From: Nakamurella deserti
GTDB lineage: Bacteria > Actinomycetota > Actinomycetes > Mycobacteriales > Nakamurellaceae
Direction: 5' to 3'
Assembly (NCBI RefSeq): GCF_003260015.1
Contig: NZ_QCXS01000002.1
Location: 248,001 to 312,000 of the forward strand
DNA length: 64,000 nt
Under the pieces are notes generated by a model. It was not told the DNA's origin, searched no databases, and saw nothing but the letters and a program-made list of their open reading frames with translations. A program made the translations under genes and the position numbers. Positions 8,458 through 18,652 of the stretch are shown here, piece by piece. Numbering within the stretch: the first letter of the stretch is position 1; every line of letters starts with the position of its first letter.

Positions 8458-11400
8458 TTCTCGGAGGATCTGTCATGGTTCAGCCTTAGAAGTCGCTCGA
8501 GCAACTCAACTCTAGAATCATCATCTATTGTGAACCGGTGCAGGTTATTTCGCTTCCGAACGCTGTACTGTGGGTGGATATCATTCCAGCCGTACCACCC
8601 CAGCACTTCTTTATCCATCCTAATAAAAGAGTCGCGGAGTTCAGTTATTGATGCGCCCACGTGATTCTGACTGTTGAACATATTCATCAACGGGCGTAGC
8701 CCTCCCGCTTCCAGACAACCGCGCTCCAATGAGGCTTCGAAAGCTTCCGTCGCAGCCAAGTCCGTACGGCTGCGATGTAACCATGGGAAGGTGTCGCTGA
8801 CTCGCCTCGGCGCATAGCTGGGATCGTCGCGAGTTGTCGCCGCAAAGCTCAGAGTCCAATGATAGTGAAGACTCGAAGCAATTTGGCCCCAAAGGGTCAT
8901 GCTGTCATATGGAAAAACGACGACGCCCATATCAAAATGAAGCGAAGCTGATGCGAACCTCGGCATTAATAGATTGCTGGTCCTTGGCAGCACAATGCAC
9001 CTGTCGACAGAGGACAGCTCGCCGTACAATTTATCGGCTGCCGCCTCGAACCACCACCAGTGCTCCTTGAGGCGGGGTTTAGTCGATGGCTGCTGGCGCC
9101 ATGGACGTTGAAACTGCTCAAGATGATCCCAAGCCGGTCCTGCAGTTCGGGCTAACTTCTCAGGCAGCCCATGCACATCGATGATCCATTCTGATGGGGC
9201 GCTGAGATCGCCGATAGACAGGTCCCCGGCCCGAACATAAGGGTAAAGCACTTCGCTTAGACTTTTTTCTTCTTCCATCCACGATGCTGCGAGCCCCGCT
9301 GAGACTCTGAAACCCTCGCCGTTTGGATAGGTTCCCACGAAAGCGTTAACTGGTCGCACGCCCGGCGGTCTGATCGGCTCGGTCACGGTGTGCTCCGTAC
9401 TGTCCTCGCGCAACCGCAACCAAAATCTAACGACTGAGACAGAAGCCTCTCCGCTGCCCCAATCAAATGGCTGGCTGATTGTAGCGTCTGCGCCTTTTCT
9501 CAATATCTGCTCCAATCCAACGAGTCGAGTCGCCGACTGCTGGATGGACTTTGTCACGACTAAACCAATTATAGATGATTTCCGGGCCAGTTGCGCCTGT
9601 CTCAGAAGGAAAAATGCGGCGAGGTCTGCATTACCCTTGATGCCATTGGCCAGTACGGCCTGAAGATAGCTGCGGTAGTTAACACCGTACGCAGTTGATA
9701 TCTTCTTGCTGTGTAGAAAGGCAGGATTTCCAATAATAGCGTCGAACCCGCCGCGCTCCACCAGGATTTGTGGTGCCTGTAAGATCCAGTGAAGTGGCCG
9801 CCATCGTTTGTAATCGGTCCGTGTCTCAGGTGTCAAAAGCCCGTCGATCTGCTTCTCGACCAAGTTTCGACTTCCCGTGGAAACTGGATCTTGGAGTGCT
9901 CTCGCCAAATCTAAACTCAAGCTCACATATTTGGCATTGAGTTGGGTACCGGGTTTGCCGCCGACATGTAAGGCCACCGCGACGATACCGTCGGCAATGA
10001 GGCTGAGCTCCTCAGTCGCTTTTTGCGCCTGGTTCATCAGTGACAGCTTGCTGCGCGTCGAACGCATAGGATCGTGTTCGTCCACCGGAGACGCCAACTC
10101 TTGCTTCAAGCGAACTGCTTCGGCGACCCTGCCATCGACGTCAATGATCTCGTGAAGAAGGTTGCCGCCGCCTTGTGTTTCCGGATAGATGTGTACGGCG
10201 CGTAGCTGATTCAAGCTGGTGAGGCCGAACAGTGAGTTTCCGCAAAAGATCTTATCGTCCACGAAAGAAAATGGTTTGGCCTTGTCCATCGAAATCAACC
10301 ATAAGGAAAGTTTGCACATGTCGACAGCCATTGGATTGATATCCGCACCGTAAAGGCATCGAGCAATGACTTCGCGGATAGCGCGCGCTACTGCCAGATT
10401 TGGCCTAGTTCTCTCCTCCTTGCTTAGATTCCCCTCCCTGGTCCACGCCTCTGCGACGCGGTCAGCAAGAAAGCGGGCAGCAGCCACAAGAAAGGCGCCG
10501 GAGCCTACGGCGATGTCTACGACGCGTAGATCAAGAATCGCGGTACTGGACTTGACCTTCCAAAGATTCTTGTCAGCGGTGGTCCAGGCACCAGGCTCGT
10601 ACACGAGAGGCTCTAATGCATGTTTGACCACATCTTGAGCGAGAATTCGAGGGGTGTAGTGTGCACCTGCGTCTTTTCGAGACGGGGTCTCGATAACGAC
10701 AAGTCCGCCGACAGGAAGGACGAGGGGAATACGGCGAAGATCGCGGCGGATCAGACTGCCCCACCTGACTAATCGTGACATTAAGACGGGGTCAGAACCG
10801 GCGATCGGTGTTAACAGCCGGATTAGCTCAGCCTTTTTGTCGCCGTTCAATCCTTGGAGTAAAAGCTTGTTAATCGTCCCAGCGGATGGACCGATAGCAG
10901 CGGGCTGGTTTACTTTAAACCAGTTAACCAGGCTCGCAGCAAAGCCGTCGATGTCCGAGGCCTGATAGAGGCCTTCAATTATTTGGAGCGGAATCTCGGG
11001 CTCTTGGCCATTCTTTCCGACTAGGCCCAGCACGACGTCACCCGTGACGATTTGACATGTGTATCCGAGTAGACCTTCATATATATAGCCAATTTGTTCG
11101 ACGTCAATCTCACGGAAAGATATGAGACGGCGGTCGTTACTCACATCGACAGATTGAACAGAGTCGAAGACATGCAGCATTACGCGGTCTGAAACTATCA
11201 ATCGAAGGTTGCCTCGATGGTCTACAGCATCCAGCCAAGGAAAACGCGCGGGGTCTAAGAGTGAGCCCCCGTAGGCCGGTATGCGCATTTCGTCATAATT
11301 CACTCCTGAAAATAAGGCGTTACTAACGGCAAGGAGGCGGTGCCAGGCGTTGAAGCTCGTGTCAAGACGCTCTTCACCATCGGCCGCTATTGTCTTAAGT

Positions 11401-12392
11401 TGCTGGAGTAAGTCCCGGATAGCGTACGAATCCCAGTAAAGCTGTTCGGTGGGCAGCATCTCCCGTTCTTCCGCGAAGAGCAGAAACACCACCCGCATCA
11501 TGACGGTGACGGCACCTTGGTAGATGGCGTCAGGCTCATCCGTTAGGGGGTCGGGCTCGCCGGCGGCAGCGGCAGCGAGGCGCGCTTCTGAAAACGCCTG
11601 CACGAGCAGCTCGACGGAACGGCGAACCTGGGTTCCGAGTGCTTCGGTGATCTCCTCAGCTTCCAGTTCACTTCGTTCGAAGAGCCGTGGAAGCCGTTGC
11701 TCTGCGTCCTTGGCGCGGAAGCGACGCTGGTCGATAAGAGTCAAGAAAGCGTCACGAAGAAGGGGCTCCTCGGCCCAGGTCAGCGCGTTGACTATTCCGG
11801 ATCCGGTGGGTTTTCCGTCCTTTGCCCAGACGATTGCCCACCATTGCCCGTCGGTCACGATTCCGACCTCGACCCTGGCTTGGCGCAGGAGCGCGGCCAT
11901 CCGGTCGATCTCGGTGGCCGCCCAACCATCGAGCCCGATGGTGCGCAAGTCGGAGGTCGGGTCGCCCGACAGCACGAGAACGGCGAGTTCGCCGTCCCGC
12001 CCCTCAAGCGCTCCGCTGGGACGGACGGTGATCTCGCCGCCGGGGGAGTTGATCCGAAGTGCAGACAGCCGTTGGTCATCTGCATCCAGCCGGAGGTCTT
12101 GCCAGCCGGCAAGGCGATCGAGAACCAGCTCGATCCAGGCGCGGTTGACTACCTTATAGTCGGCCCTCGCATCGGCACTCTTAGAGTCTGCCGTGTAGGT
12201 GTCGAAAGCCCTTTGCCATTGCACGTACGCCTGCTTGAAGGTGACCGTTCGGTCGTCGGCGTCACCGAGGCGGTCGACGCCCTGGGGCCAGATGTCCTTG
12301 ACGACCGGAAGTGCCAGGAAGGGCCCGTCGGTCTCGATCTGGGCCAGCCAATCCTTGTGCAGCTCCGTGACAGTCGGCGTCTTGGGCTTCAT
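8454..12392 (-). CDS. drmMI: DISARM N6-adenine DNA methyltransferase DrmMI
   Basis: A 1,312-residue class I DISARM methyltransferase that should mark host DNA by N6-adenine methylation. The SAM-binding motif is VDIAVGSGAFLVAAARF (about 625-641). The expected catalytic NPP[YF] motif appears as GNPAF (about 888-892), so the second proline is replaced by alanine. The N-terminal 300 residues resemble the helical and nuclease-like region of large Eco57I/BREX-type methyltransferases. Start ATG 12392 overlaps the drmD stop (ATGA). Base composition changes inside the gene: the first roughly 900 bases are GC rich like drmD, the rest is near 50% GC. Altered activity cannot be excluded. Confidence 0.9.
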   Translation of the reverse strand: MKPKTPTVTELHKDWLAQIETDGPFLALPVVKDIWPQGVDRLGDADDRTVTFKQAYVQWQRAFDTYTADSKSADARADYKVVNRAWIELVLDRLAGWQDLRLDADDQRLSALRINSPGGEITVRPSGALEGRDGELAVLVLSGDPTSDLRTIGLDGWAATEIDRMAALLRQARVEVGIVTDGQWWAIVWAKDGKPTGSGIVNALTWAEEPLLRDAFLTLIDQRRFRAKDAEQRLPRLFERSELEAEEITEALGTQVRRSVELLVQAFSEARLAAAAAGEPDPLTDEPDAIYQGAVTVMMRVVFLLFAEEREMLPTEQLYWDSYAIRDLLQQLKTIAADGEERLDTSFNAWHRLLAVSNALFSGVNYDEMRIPAYGGSLLDPARFPWLDAVDHRGNLRLIVSDRVMLHVFDSVQSVDVSNDRRLISFREIDVEQIGYIYEGLLGYTCQIVTGDVVLGLVGKNGQEPEIPLQIIEGLYQASDIDGFAASLVNWFKVNQPAAIGPSAGTINKLLLQGLNGDKKAELIRLLTPIAGSDPVLMSRLVRWGSLIRRDLRRIPLVLPVGGLVVIETPSRKDAGAHYTPRILAQDVVKHALEPLVYEPGAWTTADKNLWKVKSSTAILDLRVVDIAVGSGAFLVAAARFLADRVAEAWTREGNLSKEERTRPNLAVARAIREVIARCLYGADINPMAVDMCKLSLWLISMDKAKPFSFVDDKIFCGNSLFGLTSLNQLRAVHIYPETQGGGNLLHEIIDVDGRVAEAVRLKQELASPVDEHDPMRSTRSKLSLMNQAQKATEELSLIADGIVAVALHVGGKPGTQLNAKYVSLSLDLARALQDPVSTGSRNLVEKQIDGLLTPETRTDYKRWRPLHWILQAPQILVERGGFDAIIGNPAFLHSKKISTAYGVNYRSYLQAVLANGIKGNADLAAFFLLRQAQLARKSSIIGLVVTKSIQQSATRLVGLEQILRKGADATISQPFDWGSGEASVSVVRFWLRLREDSTEHTVTEPIRPPGVRPVNAFVGTYPNGEGFRVSAGLAASWMEEEKSLSEVLYPYVRAGDLSIGDLSAPSEWIIDVHGLPEKLARTAGPAWDHLEQFQRPWRQQPSTKPRLKEHWWWFEAAADKLYGELSSVDRCIVLPRTSNLLMPRFASASLHFDMGVVVFPYDSMTLWGQIASSLHYHWTLSFAATTRDDPSYAPRRVSDTFPWLHRSRTDLAATEAFEASLERGCLEAGGLRPLMNMFNSQNHVGASITELRDSFIRMDKEVLGWYGWNDIHPQYSVRKRNNLHRFTIDDDSRVELLERLLRLNHDRSSEK

Positions 12393-15300
12393 CGGATGAC
12401 AACTCCGTCCTGAACGTCTTTCGGGGAGAGCGCGAAAACGACGGCGGCCGGGAACTCCCAGGCACGAACTTCGTCATAGCGGGCCTCCACTGCATCGATC
12501 TCGCGTTGTCGTTCGTCGCGGATCAAATCGATCCGCCGGCGAATCTCTCGAAGGTCGCGTGCCGTCTGACGGCGCTCGTCATCGAAAAGACCGAGCTGGC
12601 TGTCATTGTCGAGTGCTGTCGCTTCGCCCAGCGCGTCGCGAAGGGTGCTGCCGAACCGGTCGAAGATCTCGACTATCCGCACTCGGTCGCCCTCCCTGCG
12701 GGCGTCGAGCTGACTGCCCACCTCGTCGCGGCGCCGCTTGGCACGCGCATCGATGGCCTCACGAACACGAGCTGCGATCCCGCCGGCAGCAGCATCGTTC
12801 CAGGCCGTCGCCAGCTCTGCAGCCAACTTCATCGGAACAGGCTGCAAGCCGCCGCTGTCGAGGGCATGCTCGAGGAGCTCCTCAGCGCGGTGCTCCCCGA
12901 TCGCCTGTCGACGAGCTAGGCGAGTTCCAGCAAGGAAGACCTCCTCATGAAGTCGGAGACCAGCTCGGCCCACGAGTACCAGACGGGTCACCGCCACCGC
13001 GAAGGACTCGTCGAGGTCCGGAACGACCATCGCAGTGACTCTGGACAGCGAGCTGTCACTCCCCCATAGAGCAGACCGGAGACGACGGGTGGTGCGCTGC
13101 AGCAAGGGGCTGCCCAGGTGCATGTAGACGACATCCGGATCTTCGCGGAGGACATCAGGATTGAAGGCGATGGGCCTCGCGCGCGTCGGATCGAGGCGGG
13201 TGTGTAGCCCACGCGTCACGGGCTCCCACGCCGAGCTGAGAGAAGGCAAGTGGAAGACTGGCACCTCGGTGCGGCCGGATCCGACTTCCACCAAGGGCGG
13301 GAGCTTCTCCAAAACGAATGCTGTCTCGACCACCCGCTGCAGATTGGCCGGGTGGAGGTGCAGCTTGTTCCGACTGTCGGCGAGATCCTGCTCCAACCGC
13401 GTGAGATCGGCGTTCTTGACTCGGTCTCCTGCCATGACGCCGGCAATCGGATCTCTCTCTGCTTTGGCTTTGCGCGGGACGACCTCGATTCCGCCTAGCT
13501 GACGCTGGATGTCCGGGGCGATGATCTCGTTGGCCGATCCCAAGTCCTGCATGATCTTGGAGATCTTCTGAGCCACGCGGGCGAGCATCTCGACGTCTTT
13601 GGCGTACGGGGTGTCGGTCCTCAACGCGGGCGCGAAATGACGCACTTCGGGGTTGTGGGTCTGGCCGTATCGGTCGATCCGACCGATGCGCTGCTCGAGC
13701 CGGTTGGGGTTGAACGGGATGTCGAAGTTCACCAATCGGTGGCAGTGATTCTGTAGATCGATACCTTCGCCAGCGGCATCTGTGGCAAGCAGGATCCGGA
13801 CCTTGGTTTTCGCCGGGTCCTCGTTGAAGCGTTCCCGGACCAGCTCGCGGTTGAGGGGATCGGTTCCGCCGTCGATGATCTCGATGCGATCGTTCTCGTA
13901 GCCCTTCTGACGAAAGATCTCGCGGATCCATCCCAGGGTGTCGACGTATTCGGTGAATATCACGAGGCGCTCGTTGTACCAGTGACCGCCTGGACGCAAC
14001 TCGCCTTCTATATATGCGATGAGGGCTTGGAGGCGGCTGTCCGCCTTCCCTTCCTGGGCGTGTCCCCAGTTGCTGAGCCACGTCAAGTCAGCCTGGTCTT
14101 GCGCCGTGAGGGGTGGCAGTGTCCCTGTTGCCTGCGCGAGTGTTTGGAGTTCAGGCTGGTCGAGCTTTCCCTCTTCGAGATCATCTGCGTCCGCGCCCAG
14201 CAACTCGTCGTACTCGATGTCGAAGTCGACGTTCAGACCTTGACTACGCGTGCTTTGATAAACGTCGACGGTGCGAGCGAAAGCGACCGGCGAAGAGAAG
14301 AAGCGCTTCTTGAGCAGTAGGGTCGTCAGGTCTTTCGCGCTGCGACTACCGCTCCCTGTTGCGACCGCCTTGTCGCGACGTCGAGTGAAGGCGAGGAGCC
14401 GGTCATAAGCCTCTGACTCGCCCGCGGAGGGTTCGAATTCTAGCGGAAGCACCTTGCGTTCGGCGAAGCCTTGGGCCTCCCTCAGGTCCCGCTTGAGGCG
14501 GCGAACAGCGACCTCCTTCAGCGCTTTCTCGTCGAACGTCTTGCCACGAACGAACCGCTGGGGATCGATCATCTCCAGAAGTGCCGTGAAGGACTCGGTG
14601 TACCCGTTGTGGGGCGTTGCGGACAGGAACAGGCGGTGTTCGACCCGCTCCGCGAGTTCTCGCACCGCTCGCGTGCGGTGGGAATCGACGGCGTATCCCT
14701 GCCGCGCCACACCAGCCGCGTCGGTACGAGTCGGGCTGCTCGGTGCTACGTGGTGGGCCTCGTCGACGACCAGGATGTCGAAGACGAACCTTTCCGTCGT
14801 CGACCCGAAGGCATCGCGTAGTTGCCGTTGAGCGCGCTGACCAGGGAGCCACGCCATCGAGACAATGATCCGGGGAAAGAGCGTGAACGGGTTGGCGTGT
14901 ATGCCGTGTGATCGGCGTACGTCTTTCATCGTCTGCGAGTTGATGATCTCGAAGCGCAGGCCGAACTTCTGGTCCATCTCGTCCTGCCACTTGAGGCACA
15001 GACCAGCAGGACACACGATGATCGCGGTGCGAGCGCGGTGCCGAAGGAACAATTCTTGGATGACCAGCCCCGCCTCGATCGTCTTGCCGAGACCGACGTC
15101 GTCTGCCAACAACAGATTTGCGCGAGGGCTGCGCAGCGCTCGTACGAGTGGCTCGAGCTGGTAGGCCTCGACGTTGGCTCCGCTGCGGAACGGGGCTTGG
15201 ATCGTCTGGTTGTCAGCGCTGGTTATGGCGCCCCATCGGAGCGCGTCGATGAACGCTGCCAGTCGATTGGGGTCGTCGAACTTGGTCGCATCGATGCGGG

Positions 15301-15571
15301 TCGGAAGTCCGCGGGCGGCGTGAAGGCTGCGTCCGGGCTCGAGCTCCCACACCACACGCAGTTCGTCGCCCAGGCGTTCTTCCTCGACGCTCTGCAGGGT
15401 CACCGCGTGCTGGAGCTCTTGGACAGCGTCGTCAGCGCTGCTGCGGGTCAGGCTCTGCTGTCGGACGGCGGTCACCACCCAGTTGGCGGCGCGGACGCTG
15501 ACGAGCTGCCCGACCTCGGGCACCGAGGTGCGAAGTCGCTCATCCGAGTGGGGTGTCGTCGTCGAGGTCAC
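12389..15571 (-). CDS. drmD: DISARM SNF2-family helicase DrmD
   Basis: A SNF2-like ATPase of about 1,060 residues, the marker gene of class 1 DISARM. It shows Walker A LLADDVGLGKTIEAG (about 150), VVDEAHH (about 270), LSATPHNGYTESF (about 320), and a C-terminal lobe with DAAGEGIDLQNHCHR and QRIGRIDRYGQ (about 600-635). The open frame extends to 16162 but crosses the divergent second SNF2 gene. GTG 15571 gives VTSTTTPHSD followed by the conserved-looking VPEVGQLVSVR; GTG 15619 is an alternative, and neither has a strong ribosome-binding site. First gene of the five-gene drm operon. Confidence 0.88.
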   Translation of the reverse strand: MTSTTTPHSDERLRTSVPEVGQLVSVRAANWVVTAVRQQSLTRSSADDAVQELQHAVTLQSVEEERLGDELRVVWELEPGRSLHAARGLPTRIDATKFDDPNRLAAFIDALRWGAITSADNQTIQAPFRSGANVEAYQLEPLVRALRSPRANLLLADDVGLGKTIEAGLVIQELFLRHRARTAIIVCPAGLCLKWQDEMDQKFGLRFEIINSQTMKDVRRSHGIHANPFTLFPRIIVSMAWLPGQRAQRQLRDAFGSTTERFVFDILVVDEAHHVAPSSPTRTDAAGVARQGYAVDSHRTRAVRELAERVEHRLFLSATPHNGYTESFTALLEMIDPQRFVRGKTFDEKALKEVAVRRLKRDLREAQGFAERKVLPLEFEPSAGESEAYDRLLAFTRRRDKAVATGSGSRSAKDLTTLLLKKRFFSSPVAFARTVDVYQSTRSQGLNVDFDIEYDELLGADADDLEEGKLDQPELQTLAQATGTLPPLTAQDQADLTWLSNWGHAQEGKADSRLQALIAYIEGELRPGGHWYNERLVIFTEYVDTLGWIREIFRQKGYENDRIEIIDGGTDPLNRELVRERFNEDPAKTKVRILLATDAAGEGIDLQNHCHRLVNFDIPFNPNRLEQRIGRIDRYGQTHNPEVRHFAPALRTDTPYAKDVEMLARVAQKISKIMQDLGSANEIIAPDIQRQLGGIEVVPRKAKAERDPIAGVMAGDRVKNADLTRLEQDLADSRNKLHLHPANLQRVVETAFVLEKLPPLVEVGSGRTEVPVFHLPSLSSAWEPVTRGLHTRLDPTRARPIAFNPDVLREDPDVVYMHLGSPLLQRTTRRLRSALWGSDSSLSRVTAMVVPDLDESFAVAVTRLVLVGRAGLRLHEEVFLAGTRLARRQAIGEHRAEELLEHALDSGGLQPVPMKLAAELATAWNDAAAGGIAARVREAIDARAKRRRDEVGSQLDARREGDRVRIVEIFDRFGSTLRDALGEATALDNDSQLGLFDDERRQTARDLREIRRRIDLIRDERQREIDAVEARYDEVRAWEFPAAVVFALSPKDVQDGVVIR

Positions 15572-15800
15572 CCACGCACCATATGGGAGCCGTCCGACAG
15601 TCCGTGGTCCGATTGTCACTTTCGGTGTGTCTGAGCAACCGACGGGCGCGAATTGGCCAGCGGGGCCTCCTACGATCAGGTCAGGTAGCTGCGGGAAACG
15701 GGTGCTCAACCAGATCCAGGGGCTCATGGCCGCGTTTGGGTGCTGTGGCCAGTGGCTCCCAGGTGGTGTGACGCGATCTGCAGGAGCGGCAGGGGGCGGG
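15572..15800. promoter_or_regulatory. Divergent intergenic region between drmD and the second SNF2 gene
   Basis: About 230 bp separate the likely starts of two divergent ATPase genes, so both promoters should be here. I see no convincing -35/-10 pair on either strand. An AGGGGG purine run directly precedes the plus-strand GTG at 15801. Confidence 0.35.
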
Positions 15801-18473
15801 GTGGAACCCATCGACAAGCGACGAATGCAGTCGATCACGGAAGAGCTGTCGAGCTGGGTGCAGGCGGCCCGGTCGATCCGGAAGCGACGAGCTGACCTGC
15901 AGCGGTCGGCCGACGATGCTGTGTCGTCGCTCGTGAAGGGCGCGTTAGAGGTGCCGTCGGCCCAGGGTCCTGGATGGCGGGTTCTTCTGATCCGCTCGCA
16001 GCAGAGAGAAAGGATTGGCCAGGTTCTGCAATTCTCTCGGATGCAGGTCATCACCGCGGGCGACGACGCAGTCCTTGAGGTCCTGACCACACGTGTCGCG
16101 GAAGCGCTCGCAAATGAAGCGAAGATCAAGGGCGTTCGCGGATGGTTCTCGGGCCGTGACAAACGTGAAGCCGCAACTGCAGCTGCAGCGTTCCTTGCTG
16201 ACTACCACGCGGATTCATCGACGCGCGGAGTCGAAGCTACCTTGCGGCGCCTGGATGCGGAGGTGGATGGCCCTTCGCCGGTCGACATGTCCTCGGTTCT
16301 GGAACCACGGACGGGTCTCGGTGCTCGTCTCGGATCACTCGGGGCGAACGCGAGGATCGCCAACGGAAGCGTGTTCGCAGAGTTGCCAACGGCTGTACAT
16401 GCAATCCAACAGGCGCTCGCCAGCGGCGACGCCACACGAGACGAAGCGGTCGCGGCGGCAGCTGAGGTCAGGGGCGCCGCCGCTCGCGCGTTGATCGCGA
16501 CAATGCCGGTGGAGCGACTCCGCGAGGCGACACGAGGACGGCTCCTCACAGGACCACTGATCGAAGCGGGGATCACATCCGTGCTCGACGTGATCACGTC
16601 AGGCGACCGGCTGGTGCGCCTGCGTGGAATCGGCGACGCCTCAGCCAAGCAATTGCAAGGTGCAGCTCAGACCCTCTGGAAGACAATTCTCGACGAGACG
16701 CCGCTCAAGATCGACGTGTCTGCCCGCGGTCCTGCGGCCACTGAGCTGTTGAGGGCCCTTTCGGCATGGGAGTCCGTCCGCGACCTAAGAGCTGCGTCGC
16801 GGGACCTAGAAGCCGCCTGGAGGCTCGCCCCACTCGCCCGCGGCTTCGATCGGCACGTCAGCCATGTCGCAGTCTTCGACGCGGGGCGGCGACCGCAATC
16901 GGAATTGCGTAGTGATGTCGAGTTGGTTGTCGCACGTGCCCGCCAACTTCGCGCTCACTTGCAGGCGGGTAATCGGGTCGATCCTTGGGCAGATTTCATT
17001 GCGCGTCCTGCAGCTTACTACGCCCTTTTGTCGGACCTCGGCTTGCTGGCCGAGGACGACCAGAAGAGTTTGGGCGACCTGCCAAAACACATCCTGGAAG
17101 CGATTCGTAAATTTAAACTGAGCGACAAACTGTTGATCGGATCGCTCCGCGGCTATCAGAGTTTCGGAGCGCGCTTCGCCCTCGTGCAGAAGAAGGTCGT
17201 CATTGGGGACGAGATGGGTTTGGGCAAGACCTTCGAGGCCCTCGCTGTGCTGGCGCATCTGCACGCGAAGGGCGAACGTCATGCGGTAGTTGTCTGCCCC
17301 GCAGCTGTCGTAGCCAACTGGATGCGCGAGGTGTCGGAGAAGTCGAAGCTGACCCCTCATCGGCTGCATGGGCCGGGTCGTCAGTTGGCTGCCGACGAAT
17401 GGTCAGCTGACGGAGGTGTAGCGGTGACAACGTACGAGACGCTGGGATGGTGCCGCGACCAATTCCTGGCAGTGCCCAAACTGTATTGTGTGGTGGTCGA
17501 TGAGGCTCACTACGTCAAAAACCCCGACGCGAACCGCTCGCGCCGCGTCGCTGAGCTGATCACGCTGGCGGATCGCGCCGTACTCCTCACTGGTACACCA
17601 ATGGAAAATCGTACCGAGGAGTTCCGCAACCTGATCAGTTATCTGCGGCCGGATTTGACTGTCGATGCTGGTGAACTGTCTCCAGCTCGGTTCCGGAAAC
17701 AAGTGGCGCCCGCGTACTTGAGGCGGAATCAAGAAGATGTCCTCAAGGAATTACCACCGCTGATCGAGGTCGATGAATGGGTACCCATGACGCCAGAAGA
17801 TCTCGCACTTTACCGCCGCGCCGTTGGGGAATCGAATTTCATGGCCATGCGGCAAGCAGCCGCTGCGGCTGGGCATCAGTCGGGGAAGATGAAGCGTCTG
17901 GTCGAACTCGTCAATGAAGCCAGGGAAAACGGACGCAAGGTGCTGGTGTTCTCGTATTTCAGAGCGGTGCTCGAGAGCGCAGTCGAGTTGCTGCCTGGGC
18001 AGGTCTTCGGGCCGATCACCGGATCTGTGCCGGCCCCGAAGCGGCAGGCACTGGTTGACGACTTCTCTGCAGCCCAGGGCAGCGCCGTGTTAGTGGCGCA
18101 GATCGTCGCCGGAGGGGTTGGCCTCAACATCCAAGAGGCATCCGTTGTGATCATCTGCGAGCCGCAGCTCAAGCCGACAGTCGAATGGCAGGCGATCGCG
18201 CGGGCTCATCGCATGGGTCAGCTCAGCTCGGTCCAGGTCCACCGGTTGCTGTCGGATCAAGGGGTCGATGTGAGGGTCACCGAGATCCTGGCTCGTAAGG
18301 GCGCTCTGTTCGATGAATTCGCCAGGCCTAGCGACACCGCAGCGAGTGCGCCTGAAGCCGTGGATGTGTCCGAGGCCCAGCTGGCTCGCGAAGTCATTGC
18401 CGCTGAGCGCGAGCGGCTGTTTCCGGCGGCGCCCGGATCGCAGGGGCCGGCATCTGACACGCTGAACGGGTGA
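15801..18473 (+). CDS. SNF2-family DNA helicase with N-terminal helix-hairpin-helix region
   Basis: An 890-residue SNF2/RapA-type ATPase. The first 420 residues are alpha-helical, without enzyme motifs, and include a helix-hairpin-helix-like LRGIGDASAKQL (about 275-287), suggesting DNA binding. The ATPase core follows: GDEMGLGKTFEA (about 470), VVVDEAHYVKN (about 567), LLTGTPMENRTEEF, then the second lobe with AGGVGLNIQEASVV and ARAHRMGQ (about 800). GTG 15801 is chosen for the AGGGGG preceding it; ATG 15825 is an alternative. It diverges from drmD and is not one of the standard DISARM genes. It could be an accessory of the island or a separate system with the convergent GIY-YIG gene. Function is unassigned beyond ATP-dependent DNA translocation. 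Confidence 0.85.
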   Translation: MEPIDKRRMQSITEELSSWVQAARSIRKRRADLQRSADDAVSSLVKGALEVPSAQGPGWRVLLIRSQQRERIGQVLQFSRMQVITAGDDAVLEVLTTRVAEALANEAKIKGVRGWFSGRDKREAATAAAAFLADYHADSSTRGVEATLRRLDAEVDGPSPVDMSSVLEPRTGLGARLGSLGANARIANGSVFAELPTAVHAIQQALASGDATRDEAVAAAAEVRGAAARALIATMPVERLREATRGRLLTGPLIEAGITSVLDVITSGDRLVRLRGIGDASAKQLQGAAQTLWKTILDETPLKIDVSARGPAATELLRALSAWESVRDLRAASRDLEAAWRLAPLARGFDRHVSHVAVFDAGRRPQSELRSDVELVVARARQLRAHLQAGNRVDPWADFIARPAAYYALLSDLGLLAEDDQKSLGDLPKHILEAIRKFKLSDKLLIGSLRGYQSFGARFALVQKKVVIGDEMGLGKTFEALAVLAHLHAKGERHAVVVCPAAVVANWMREVSEKSKLTPHRLHGPGRQLAADEWSADGGVAVTTYETLGWCRDQFLAVPKLYCVVVDEAHYVKNPDANRSRRVAELITLADRAVLLTGTPMENRTEEFRNLISYLRPDLTVDAGELSPARFRKQVAPAYLRRNQEDVLKELPPLIEVDEWVPMTPEDLALYRRAVGESNFMAMRQAAAAAGHQSGKMKRLVELVNEARENGRKVLVFSYFRAVLESAVELLPGQVFGPITGSVPAPKRQALVDDFSAAQGSAVLVAQIVAGGVGLNIQEASVVIICEPQLKPTVEWQAIARAHRMGQLSSVQVHRLLSDQGVDVRVTEILARKGALFDEFARPSDTAASAPEAVDVSEAQLAREVIAAERERLFPAAPGSQGPASDTLNG

Positions 18474-18487
18474 CGCGGACACGCACG

Positions 18488-18507
18488 ACGACCTGACTTG
18501 AGGTCGT
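18488..18507. terminator. Short hairpin between convergent genes
   Basis: ACGACCT and AGGTCGT pair across a six-base loop just after the SNF2 stop. There is no T-run, so termination is only suggested. The rest of 18474-18652 shows nothing recognisable. Confidence 0.35.
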
Positions 18508-18652
18508 GTGAAGGCCACTTGTGAGCTGCTGTCCGTCGACAGTGCCGGTCACTCACCAGGCGGGGTCGCCGGTGCAGTCGAGGGCTTCCCGGGCAGCAAG
18601 AGTGGTCCGGCTGCTGAAATGTCACCTGCTGCTGCCCGGCTTGCGCGAGGTT

